The notes under the pieces: generated by a model
Told to the model about the DNA's origin: nothing
Seen by the model: only the letters and a program-made list of their open reading frames with translations
Databases searched by the model: none
Position numbers and translations under genes: made by a program
NCBI GenBank assembly: GCA_963965975.1
Contig: OZ014417.1
Location: 8,056,821-8,120,820 of the forward strand
Length of the DNA: 64,000 nucleotides
From: Xestospongia bergquistia
Taxonomy: Eukaryota > Porifera > Demospongiae > Haplosclerida > Petrosiidae
Direction of reading: 5' to 3'
Shown: piece after piece, positions 1 to 10,002 of the stretch
Position numbering within the stretch: position 1 is the first letter of the stretch
How the letters are laid out: the number at the start of each line of letters is the position of its first letter

Positions 1-3000
1 TGGTGAAAAAAAATTTTAATATGAATATTTCAACCATTAACTTACCCAAGCACTCAGGTCTCTTTCTCATCAATACATTAATATTTGCTCTCACTTTTTT
101 CCAGAAGAACTGCTTTGCTGACTTTTCCAGATGGATATTGTGTTGGATTGATGACCAGTGACTGTAAGTGGTCAAACCCATTTTTGATACTGCCACGTCT
201 TTTTTGTTCAGCTGTGATGTGAGACTGACGTCGCAATTCTTGGTAAATTTTTTTCTCATCTGGTGTCAAATTACGAGCATTCTTGAACTTCTTCTGCAAA
301 TGAAATGGATACATAATCAATTAAAAAGGATGCATAGTTAGATATAATGGATACACAGTAAGAGACAAATAAATACCAAAAGTGCAGGTGAGATTCTTCC
401 TTCTGAAGTTTCAAATGAGGTTGGAGACTTGATCCTTGGTGCAGTGGTTTCTATGGAAACAACACAAATCTAGATGACCAATATCATCTACATACCTAAT
501 GGCGTGTGTGTGGAAGGAAAATCAGATGTCGAGGGTCCAGTACTGTTAATACAAGCCTAAAAACAATGATAATAATTCCACCCAAAGAACCTTCTTGCTT
601 ACCTGAGCAGCTGCTGCCATGACAAGACGACTTTGAAAGTCACTAACTCCTGATGCCTAAATAACATCAATGACACCAATATGGTGCTGTATGGTAATTT
701 TTACCTTAGCAAGTTGTGCAGGAGANNNNNNNNNNNNNNNNNNNNNNNNNNNNNNNNNNNNNNNNNNNNNNNNNNNNNNNNNNNNNNNNNNNNNNNNNNN
801 NNNNNNNNNNNNNNNNNNNNNNNNNNNNNNNNNNNNNNNNNNNNNNNNNNNNNNNNNNNNNNNNNNNNNNNNNNNNNNNNNNNNNNNNNNNNNNNNNNNN
901 NNNNNNNNNNNNNNNNNNNNNNNNNGCTGTAATAATCCAAGATATTGTTTAGTGGCAATATCTTGTTGCTTTTCTATTTCTCTAAGTTGTTCTAGTTGTT
1001 GCTGTTCAAGACGTTTCATTTGCTCTGCTATAAAATGTATGTTGGGATCAACAAACATTTCTTCTTGGACTGCTTCCCTTTTCTGGTTGATTAAATTCTG
1101 GGGATGTAGTAAATTCATTGGAAAGCTTGCGTAATGAAGGGGGGTGGGGTTGGATGGGTGTGGTTGGAAAAGTGGATTCCAAGCCATTTGGTTGCTGTGG
1201 TCTATAGAGTGGCTGGTGGGGACCTGAATAACTGTACATTGTGGGTGGAGTCTGTTCAGGGGAGGGGTTTAAAGGTGGGTGGGGTTGAGATGATAAGATC
1301 TTTTCCTCTTCTAAATATTGAGTTAGTAATGAAGGGACTTTCCCTTCATTTAGTACTACCGACTCCATAGGTATTTGTGGAAAGAGTGATGGTGTAGGTG
1401 TTGATGGATGACTAGATTGTTGCTGTTGATACATTGTTGTGGGTGTGGTTGCAGGTTCATATTGTGTGGGCGTGGTTACAGGATTAAACTGAGAATGAGA
1501 ACAGGATAAATCTGTCCTAGTATTCAACTCAGATTTTAATGGATAATTAGCAGTGGGCGGAGTCCCAAATTCCATCATTGTATCATTTTCTGTTCGTACT
1601 CTCACTTCTTGTGCTTGTGGTGGGTTTAAAAAAGCCGAGGGACTCAATCCATAAACCCTGTCTCCTCCTGAATAACCTCTATCAATTTGATGAGAATATG
1701 TTAACATGGGTTGTTGTTCTTGAGGAATATTCATAGGTTTAGTGGATGAAGACATAAAAGGAGTTTGATTCCCATACTGAACAGTATTGGTTTGAGTCTG
1801 AGTGGACTCAAGAATGGAAGGTGACATAAAAAAAGGATTATTTGCAGTGGGTTGTTGAGGGTGTGTGGCTAGTGATGCTTGATAAGGAGGAATATTCAAT
1901 TGAGCAGAGCCAATAAAAGGTGGGAACATTACTAGAAAAAATGATATGAATTCTTAGTCAATTTGTTCATTCATACTTTCCATTGGTTCCAGCCGGTCTA
2001 AAAACTCATCCAGAGTCGGGTTTAACATGTCAAGATTAGGTTGCATCATTTCTGTAGAGTCAACCAAAGGTCTCATGTATGACCTCTCATCTCCTGGGCG
2101 TGGCAAGGCAAACAAGGACTCAGGAAAATCTACATCCCAAAAAGAAAATATCCAGTTAATTTATAAACTGATAATTAATACAATTATACCATATAAGGTA
2201 ATAGGATGTTAATACCAAATATGGTGCATACCTTCTAGTCCTTTAAAAATACCGCCAATTCTAAAGGGAATAAATAACATTGTAAGTAAGATGTAACGAT
2301 GTCATTATGATGTAATGATGTCATTATTACTTGTTGATGTTCACTAAGTCTACTTGCATCGCTTGTCCACTACTATCTATCTGTCCTTCTTGTTGCTATA
2401 AAGATAAATCCACAAAATGGACATTATTTGTTTAAGAAAAAAGCATACTGATGAGCCATTGAGAACAAGAGCAGATGGCGCTGCGCCACTAGGCATACGT
2501 CTGATATCAGACCAATCCTATAAAAATGAAAGTTAGGTTCTTTGATACACACAGTAAGTGAAAGACAAATATAACAAGTCTAAGTACATTTAATATTAAG
2601 TATAAGTGCAATGTATTTTAACAGCTGCTAATTAAGAATTATTAATGAGATGAAAACACTTCCTTACATGTTTCTTTTTATAGAAGAGCCGCCATTTTCG
2701 ATATTCATTAGCCACAGCTTGTCTAGTTCGTTTCCAGTATTTGCCTTCAATGATCACAGCCTAAAAAGACTCATTAAAACAATATTAGAGAGGACATGGT
2801 TGTCCTTACCTGTGGGTAGCGATGTGACTCCATATCTACTTCAGGGTCAATGACAAATTGACAGAACAATGGCTTCCTCCCTTTTTGAACTGAAGAGAAA
2901 GAAGTAAAGCAATCACAATAACTATCTTAACTTACATTGTATATGCCAAGATCGCCATATTCCATTGCTAAGTCTAATCTGATCCTTCTTTAACAGTTCC

Positions 3001-3258
3001 ATATGACGATAGTGCTTCCATTGGGGGTTGCCAAGGATACCACTGTGAAGAACATGAAACACATAGGCTTACGCTTTAGATGTAAGTTAATTCATACCTG
3101 CACTCTACTGTTAGTTTCTGAAACAAATTTGCTAAAGACAGATCAAGATCGATAGTGCTGCTGTCTCGAAGTCCAAACATGAAACTCTTCGAGTACCGCG
3201 AGAAGTCATAGCCTCTCAAATAACCTCTTGATGTCGTCTCCATTACTTTACTTAACAA
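1..3258 (-). CDS. MLXIP: Mondo-family (MLXIP/MLXIPL) bHLHZip transcription factor, C-terminus beyond window
   Basis: Mondo proteins pair with Mlx and activate glucose-responsive genes at E-box (ChoRE) sites. The N-terminal exons read from 3258 down to about 2660 and carry the Mondo conserved region: STIDLDLSLANLF (about 3130-3170), KKDQIRLSNGIWRSWHIQ (about 2940-3000) and EGKYWKRTRQAVANEY (about 2680-2750). A long Pro/Gln/Ser/Thr-rich middle lies in the exon at about 1048-1929. The bHLH reads RRQSHITAEQKRRGSIKNGF and GKVSKAVLLEK at about 90-250, and the rest of the zipper lies outside the window. Internal Met at 3243 is an alternative start. A 200-N gap interrupts the coding sequence, and the frame changes near 1048-1187 with no visible intron (see findings). 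The gene is head-to-head with merlin. Identification is firm at family level; one gene would be expected to stand for both vertebrate paralogues. Confidence 0.88.
726..925. other. Assembly gap of 200 Ns inside the Mondo gene
   Basis: A run of exactly 200 N bases, the usual fixed-length placeholder for a gap of unknown size. It interrupts an open frame encoding a Gln/Glu-rich, coiled-coil-like stretch (MKRLEQQQLEQLREIEKQQ just to its right), so some Mondo coding sequence is missing here. Confidence 0.98.
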
Positions 3259-3491
3259 AGACTACCACCAGATGAGCCAGATGATGAAGAAGAGGCGCGA
3301 TATTTTGAAAAATGGACTACAAATTTAAGAAGACTGTTGTCCATTGCACCGTAAAGAGGGAAAAGCACACCTTCTAATAATACGCAGGGTGTGGCTACAG
3401 AGCGTAATTGACCACACCCACAAGATTTGTCCTACTTTTGGGAATCGAGAAGCCGTTTTATATATTGTATGATATCACTGTAGGATTGACA
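3259..3491. promoter_or_regulatory. Shared head-to-head promoter region, Mondo / merlin
   Basis: Only 233 bp separate the start codons of the divergent Mondo (minus) and merlin (plus) genes, so both promoters and both 5' UTRs must lie here. No clear TATA box is seen. The stretch is less AT-rich than neighbouring introns and includes a GCGCG-type patch near 3294. Regulatory role is inferred from position. Confidence 0.6.
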
Positions 3492-6400
3492 ATGCCTAAA
3501 CAACTCAATGTTAATGTTACCACAATGGATGCTGCTCTAGAGTTTTCTATTGAGGTATGGTCACTGATACTTCATGAATATTGTCTCAGTTTTTGCATAT
3601 GATTAGATGTACCAACAATCCATACTTTGTTGTGGTTGTTTTATGATAATTATCATAAACGTTATCTATTAATCTATGTATATTGTATATACATGTTGTC
3701 CTCATCACTACAGGCAAAAGCCACAGGAAAACAACTCTTTGATTTAGTGACTCGTACCCTTGGCCTTAGAGAGGTGTGGTATTTTGGTCTCATGTATACT
3801 GACGCTAAAGAATTCACTACTTGGTTACGTTATGACAAAAAGGTTTGTCAATTGTTGTAATTGACCATATAAGGAATTGTTATTATTGTTATTAGATTAC
3901 TGAACAAGGTGTTACAAAAGATTCAACAGTTAACTTCCAATTCCGTCCAAAGTTTTATCCTGAAGATGTAGGAGACTTAGTGATGGAAGTCACGTTGCGT
4001 CTATTTTACTTACATGTAACAATGGATGAATGAATGAATAGATGGATGGATAGAGGAATTGGTAATATTAATAGATAGTTCATCCATCTTTTTTAAATCC
4101 AGACCAAAGATGACATTTTAAAAGAAAAGATTTTCTGTTCTCCAGAAGCCTCATTTCTTTTGGCATCATATTCACTACAAGCTGAAGTAAAGATTCTCTT
4201 AACACATCATTATTTTACTATTGTATTTAGTATGGTCCTTATGAGGAAGATGTTCATGTCCCAGGATTTCTAGCCAACCAAACGCTTCTACCACAACGTG
4301 TAAGGTGACATTTATGATGTAATATGATGTCATAATTTTACGGTAGGTGATTGAACAGTTTGATCTGACACCAGAACAATGGGAGGGTCAAATTATTGAT
4401 TGGTGGTCAAAATATAACAATATGTTGAGGTATGATATTGTTTATTATTGAAAGTAATTGATATACCTTATAAGGAGTGAAGCACAATTAGAATACTTGA
4501 AGATTGCTCAAGACTTGGATATGTATGGTATCAGTTACTATGAGATAACGGTGAGATCAGCATTAATGCTAGTATTAAGATAAACCAGTTTTGTAATGTG
4601 TTGACTCTGGTCGTTTAATGTTAACCCTAATCACTGTGTTAACTCTGATCAATATTAGTACTAGGATAAACCAGTTTTAGTGTTACTATAATGTTGTTAA
4701 TGTTAAGCCTGATCATTTTTGAGTTAACTTGTTAACTGTAATCATGTTAATGTTAATCTTGATCATTTTTGCATTAACTCTGATCAATGCTAGTACTAAG
4801 ATATGTTAACTGTAATCATATTAATGTCATGTTAGTGTTAACTCTGATCACAGATGTTAACATAATGTTCATAATTTTACAGAACAAGAAGGGCACTCAG
4901 TTATGGTTAGGAGTGGATGCATTTGGTCTCAATATCTATAATCACGATAACAGAATATCTCCTAAAATCTCTTTTCCCTGGGGAGAAATACGTAATGTAG
5001 AATACCATGGAAAGAAAGTAACCAGAGGAGAGGGTGAAGGACGTTTTTACTATTTTTATTTTATTTAGTTTTGTATAATGCCAGAAGACAAAAGCTCACC
5101 AGATTTTGTGTTCTATGTATCAAAAACAAAGATATCTGATCTGGTATGTAATCTATATCACAATATAGTTCTTCTCTCTCAGAATGAACAATGGTACAGA
5201 CCACAAGAAATAAAAATGTATTCAAAACAGCAGCAGCTGTTTATTAGTTTATTTATTTGTTATCAATGACTGCAAGCTGTCATGTGGTCTATTGTTATGT
5301 CCAGTAACCTCATACTCCTCCATAAACAGAGTGCCTGTCTATATAAGAGAGACAAAAATTCAAACTAAAGCAGAGACATAGGTTGTCTTTTCAGATATAA
5401 TCTTATCTTTTTTGTCGACAGATAATGCAGTTGTGTGTTGGGAATCATGATCTTTATCTGAAGAGAAGAAAAGTTGACACAATGGAGATTCAACAAATGA
5501 AAGCACATGCTAAAGAAGAGAAATTGAGAAAAATGGTAAGTCATTTTTTACTTATTGTGGGAAGTACTGCAATTATAGAGCGAACGAGACAAATTTGAAA
5601 GAGAAAAAGCTGCCCGACTTCAGCTGGAGAGAGAAAAGAAAGAATTGGAAGACAGGTTAAGAGAAATGGCTATGGAAACACAGAGAGCTCATCAAGCAAG
5701 GGTATGTTGTCATTACAGAGTAAACTCGTTCATTTGTTAGTAATTACAAATTAGTTAGAAGCAGACAAACGTGTCCAGATCTTAGAGGAAAGAGTTAAAA
5801 TTGCTGAAGAACAGACACACACACTCACTAGAAAGAAACTGGAAACTGAGGCTGAGATACAACGTGCTAGAGCCTCTGTTATAAGGGTAAGCAACTGTAC
5901 ACTCAATTATTCTAACACTAATACTTTAATCATTCAGAGTGAAGAAGAGAAATTAGCAATGAAGAAGAAAGTATTGAAAGCTGAGGAGCAAGCAGCCACA
6001 TTGTTGATGACTTCACAGAAAAAACAAGAAGAAGCAGCTGAGCTAAGAAAGAAATTAAAGAGAGCTCAAGTTATTGATCAATATCAGCAACCACCTCTTA
6101 TAGTTCCTATTACCACAACAGCAGAGGCTACCCCAGTAAGTAATTAAATAGTAATTGTATAGTCTGTTTTACTCTTTGTATGTCTCTAAGTTGTCATCTG
6201 AGCATGGAGCTGTAGGGGGTATGGTAGATCTCATGATGTCACATGATCATCCGATAAGTAACGGAGAAATGAGTCTTGATGCAGATGATATTGCAAGACA
6301 ACTTGAGAAAGAAAATCAAGACTATTTAGAGCAGAGTAGATATTTGTCAGAAAAGCTGTCAGCTCTTCAAAGTGAAATGGAGGATTTGAGGTTAGAGGAA

Positions 6401-6611
6401 AACGGAGACACAAAGAGACGTAGTACTGATGTTCCTCAGGGGGAACAGCTTCATGCTACAGTAGTAAGACAGTGTAGTCACAAACAGACTGCTTATGACA
6501 AGGTATGTAGCACTGATCACATGACACCCAGTATGATGTCACAATTTTTTTTTCCTGTAGAGTAAATCTGGAACAACTAAATCAAGAATAGCATTCTTTG
6601 AGGAACTATAG
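3492..6611 (+). CDS. NF2: Merlin (neurofibromin 2), FERM-domain tumour suppressor
   Basis: Merlin links membrane proteins to cortical actin and feeds into Hippo signalling. The protein starts [18 protein letters not shown] at 3492 (exon 1, 3492-3554; exon 2, 3714-3842). It runs through the FERM lobes ([37 protein letters not shown] at about 4905-4960; [14 protein letters not shown] at about 5100) and a long helical coiled coil (about 5420-6140). It ends [16 protein letters not shown], the merlin-type C-terminus rather than the actin-binding tail of ezrin/radixin/moesin; that ending decides the assignment. At least ten short introns are present. The regulatory serine of human merlin (S518) aligns with Ala at 6293-6295. 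Some inner exon borders were not resolved. Confidence 0.92.
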
Positions 6612-7201
6612 ACCAACATACTAATCACTACCAACAACAATCAATTTATTATATGACTAACTCAATCTTTTTTAATAATAATAAATAAATAAATTAATTG
6701 GGACAGTGCCCTATTCACAATAAGTGAACATTGTAAACTCAATCTTTTTTAATAATAATAAATAAATAAATTAATTGGGACAGTGCCCTATTCACAATAA
6801 GTGAACATTGTAATAATAAGTGCAGAATAATATAACAAAAATTATATAGCACACATCATAACAAGTGCAATGAATTATATTATATAGTATTGTGGTGTGG
6901 ACTATGCACAAAATATTACTACTACATTGTTGGTGAAGTTAAGACTCATGCTTTGATACTGATAAATGTCTTAATGTTTGATCACAGACTTGTAGAACAT
7001 GTGATAGACATTGGTCCTCGTCTGATATGGATGGACGCACACTTGCACATTTTAAGAATTTATGTTTGGTATCCCAGCTACCCACAACACTAAACAAAAA
7101 ATTTAAGTACTTTATGACGATTGTGTTACAGTAAAATTAACACTTAATACTATGTAAGAATATATTATATAATTAATTAAATTATATAATTATTTATGTT
7201 A
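6612..7201. other. Convergent intergenic region, merlin / SPATA22
   Basis: This 590-bp AT-rich stretch lies between the merlin and SPATA22 stop codons. It holds the 3' UTRs, a 77-bp tandem duplication (6659-6813) and an unremarkable 67-codon plus-strand frame at 6890-7093 with no recognisable protein. Nothing else is evident. Confidence 0.7.
6659..6813. repeat. 77-bp direct tandem duplication
   Basis: Two essentially identical copies of a unit starting CTCAATCTTTTTTAATAATA begin at 6661 and 6738. Each contains an AATAAATAAATAAATT tract and ends GTGAACATTGTAA. The near-perfect identity indicates a recent duplication. The AATAAA motifs could serve as merlin poly(A) signals, now doubled. Confidence 0.95.
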
Positions 7202-8148
7202 TTACCGATATGATTTTCCTCTTATTAAGTGTGGCAATTTACGATCCTAATTATTAACAATAATAAAATGTCTTAATAAACTGGGACTTACCATCTCCCA
7301 GAAACAGCATCTTTTAAAAATAACATTTAATGTAACTTATTATAATTATAGAAACTAACTTAATTGTTCCGTCTGATGTTTTCAAGAGAAACCCTTTGCT
7401 CCCAAATTCTGCATGTGACACTTGTGAATTAACTATTCCTGTTAACGTAAATATATTAATTATATCAAAAATCTGGGGCTTACCAAATACTTCAAAAATT
7501 AAATGCATTTGATGTGAGAGTTGTATCCATTGCTGTAAGCTCTGTGCTGTAACAGTAATAACTCGAGTTTGTTGTCTAAATCTATCGGAGTTCTTTGCTC
7601 TTATTTGTTGTAATTCTCTTGTCTTAACATCTCCTGACTGTCAATATTTAGTGAGTGTGAACTGGATATTATATACCTTAGCAAAGTTAAAGGTAGATTT
7701 ACTATGAGAAGACTGAGATTTTGAAGATATGGGAATAGTAAAAGATGAGGAGTAAGATTGCCGGGAGTGACCACTGGTTGTCGGTTGGTTCTCCTGATTG
7801 AGTAATTGATTTGATTTATATCTAGAGTGGAAAAGATCAAATGTTATTATTCACAATTTCAACTAACCCAGATGTTTGATAATATTTTGAGTTTGTTGTG
7901 TTGACATGATGATTGCTATATGGTACAGTCTGCGCTGTTCTTTTCCATGATGGAGTAGGTCCTTGATAAGTGGATGGTGTTGCATTCTCTTCTCTTATGA
8001 TATTATTTGGGTGTGTGTATAAAGCTTGTCTTGGTCGTTTACTTTGACTGCTGAATATGGGGAATGGAGCTAAAGAAAATATTAAATACTTTTAAATAAT
8101 TTTGTTGAGATTAATAAGGTATTACTTACCTACTGTTCTTTTCTGCAT
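7202..8148 (-). CDS. SPATA22: SPATA22-like meiotic recombination protein
   Basis: Vertebrate SPATA22 works with MEIOB and RPA on single-stranded DNA during meiotic recombination. The gene starts at 8148 with a six-residue exon (MQKRTV) and has a long Ser/Gln/Asn-rich disordered part (8078 to about 7560). The conserved C-terminal region reads RVITVTAQSLQQWIQL, then LIFEVFGIVNSQVS, GSKGFLLKTSDGTIKL, CCFWEMDRKLPHLIRGKSYR and a stop at 7202. As I recall the human protein, it has LLFEVLAVLDSAVT, SKTFLMRDGKN and CVFYEIDRELPRLIRGRVHR in the same order. The junction near 7313-7370 is unresolved: the obvious GT-AG choice gives the wrong phase for the small exon before DRKLPHLIRG. The gene is tandem with Orai, about 300 bp downstream of it. 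Confidence 0.75.
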
Positions 8149-8447
8149 AATGAGCAAAAATACGAAGAGACAGTCTACAAAGTCGAATCTTTAGGATCAC
8201 GCTGTACTCCAAAGACCATGCAGTCTTTTTGCAAGGGCTGTAATTTAGTTGCTAAGCAACCTGATGACATTACTAGTTATTATTATTATTAGTTATTATT
8301 ATTATTATTTATTATTATTATTATTCACGTAAAATTAATAATTATTATTATTATTATAATTATTATTATTCACGTGAAATTAATTATTATAATATAACTT
8401 ATTTAGCATTTTACAGAGCTGTCGTATGCATTATAACCAGTCATGAC
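8149..8447. repeat. AT-rich spacer with TTA/ATT microsatellite
   Basis: Between Orai and SPATA22 (both minus) lies about 300 bp whose right part, about 8270-8400, is an interrupted (TTA/ATT)n microsatellite with two CACGTRAAATTAAT insertions. It must include the SPATA22 promoter and the Orai 3' UTR, but no specific element is recognisable. Confidence 0.85.
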
Positions 8448-9152
8448 TTAATGACGTAAAACATTTGATGTGTCAAAATTTTCTGGAACATGTAATGTCA
8501 TTTGTTGATTGATATCTGCCAACATTTGTTGAGCTTGACTTAAACGTTTCTCATGTAGTTGTATCTTATACTTTGATAATATCCTGGATTGATATATAAT
8601 GACTGGAATTCCACATAATGAGAGAATTACAAGAATCAATACTGTTGCTGTGGCTGCGTGTAAGTTACGTGGCGAGGAACCATGTGCTGGGAAAAACTTG
8701 ACAAAAGCTACAAAAATGATCTCCACTAGAAAGAATATTATACCGACTATGTTTGATAGAATCCAACACAATTGGACAGTGAAACTTTTAGCAATTTTGA
8801 GGGCAGAACTATATAGTTCTGGATTTGATAGGTCACCAACAGCTTCGAGTTCTGGCAGAATGAATGTAGCTAACATTAAAGAGAATAGATGTAAAAATAT
8901 GAGAACTGATGTGTGAATGGCAAATGGAATCAACAATGACGGTGGTGTATTGATGTTTATTTCTATCTCAACCAAACCAACCTGTATTAAAGATATACAA
9001 CAATATATATAATGTATAGTAACTTTATTAGCACTTATAATTACCAAAGCAAATCCTGCCAGTAATGTAGAAGTTCTGATAGATGATTTTAGCTTAGATT
9101 TACTAAGCATTAATACATGTAGTTCATATTCTACATCAGTTGGAGCAGCCAT
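8448..9152 (-). CDS. ORAI1: Orai, store-operated calcium channel pore subunit
   Basis: Orai forms the plasma-membrane CRAC channel opened by STIM when ER calcium falls. There are two exons, 9045-9152 and 8448-8981, and about 213 residues from MAAPTDVEYELHVL. The pre-TM1 helix and TM1 read KSSIRTSTLLAGFALVGLVE, containing the residues matching human R91 and the selectivity-filter E106. TM2 reads VLIFLHLFSLMLATFILPELEA. TM3 reads IVGIIFFLVEIIFVAFVKFF and keeps the Glu matching E190. TM4 is followed by a C-terminal helix (HEKRLSQAQQMLADINQQ), the STIM-binding coiled coil. The outer-vestibule D110 equivalent appears as Asn (EIEIN). An upstream in-frame ATG at 9176 exists, but MAAP fits the family better. 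It stands for Orai generally, not a specific paralogue. Confidence 0.92.
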   Translation of the reverse strand: MAAPTDVEYELHVLMLSKSKLKSSIRTSTLLAGFALVIISANKVTIHYIYCCISLIQVGLVEIEININTPPSLLIPFAIHTSVLIFLHLFSLMLATFILPELEAVGDLSNPELYSSALKIAKSFTVQLCWILSNIVGIIFFLVEIIFVAFVKFFPAHGSSPRNLHAATATVLILVILSLCGIPVIIYQSRILSKYKIQLHEKRLSQAQQMLADINQQMTLHVPENFDTSNVLRH

Positions 9153-9273
9153 CTTGAAAGACAATAAACAAGTCAATAAGTAGGAGGAGCCACTATAGGA
9201 AATAACACCATAATCTTTACATGTTATGCTGTTAAATAGGGTATCACTGATGAAATCTTTTGTGAATTGTGGT

Positions 9274-9289
9274 GGCTCTTAAAAGAACC
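9274..9289 (-). terminator. Histone 3' stem-loop (SLBP site)
   Basis: The minus strand reads GGTTCTTTTAAGAGCC, which fits the animal histone consensus GGYYCTTHTHARRGCC with a six-pair stem and four-base loop. It lies 26 bp past the H3 stop. A purine-rich CAAAAGAT follows and could be the U7 histone downstream element. It implies a non-polyadenylated, S-phase histone mRNA. Confidence 0.93.
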
Positions 9290-9315
9290 GATTTAAAGAA
9301 AAACAAAAGGAAAAT

Positions 9316-10002
<687 letters not shown>

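Noticed and set aside
6890-7093. 67-codon plus-strand frame in the merlin/SPATA22 gap
   Set aside because: No recognisable motif, no splice or poly(A) support, and composition like surrounding non-coding DNA. A small unknown gene cannot be excluded.
8599-8916. 105-codon plus-strand frame
   Set aside because: It is the antisense shadow of the Orai coding exon.
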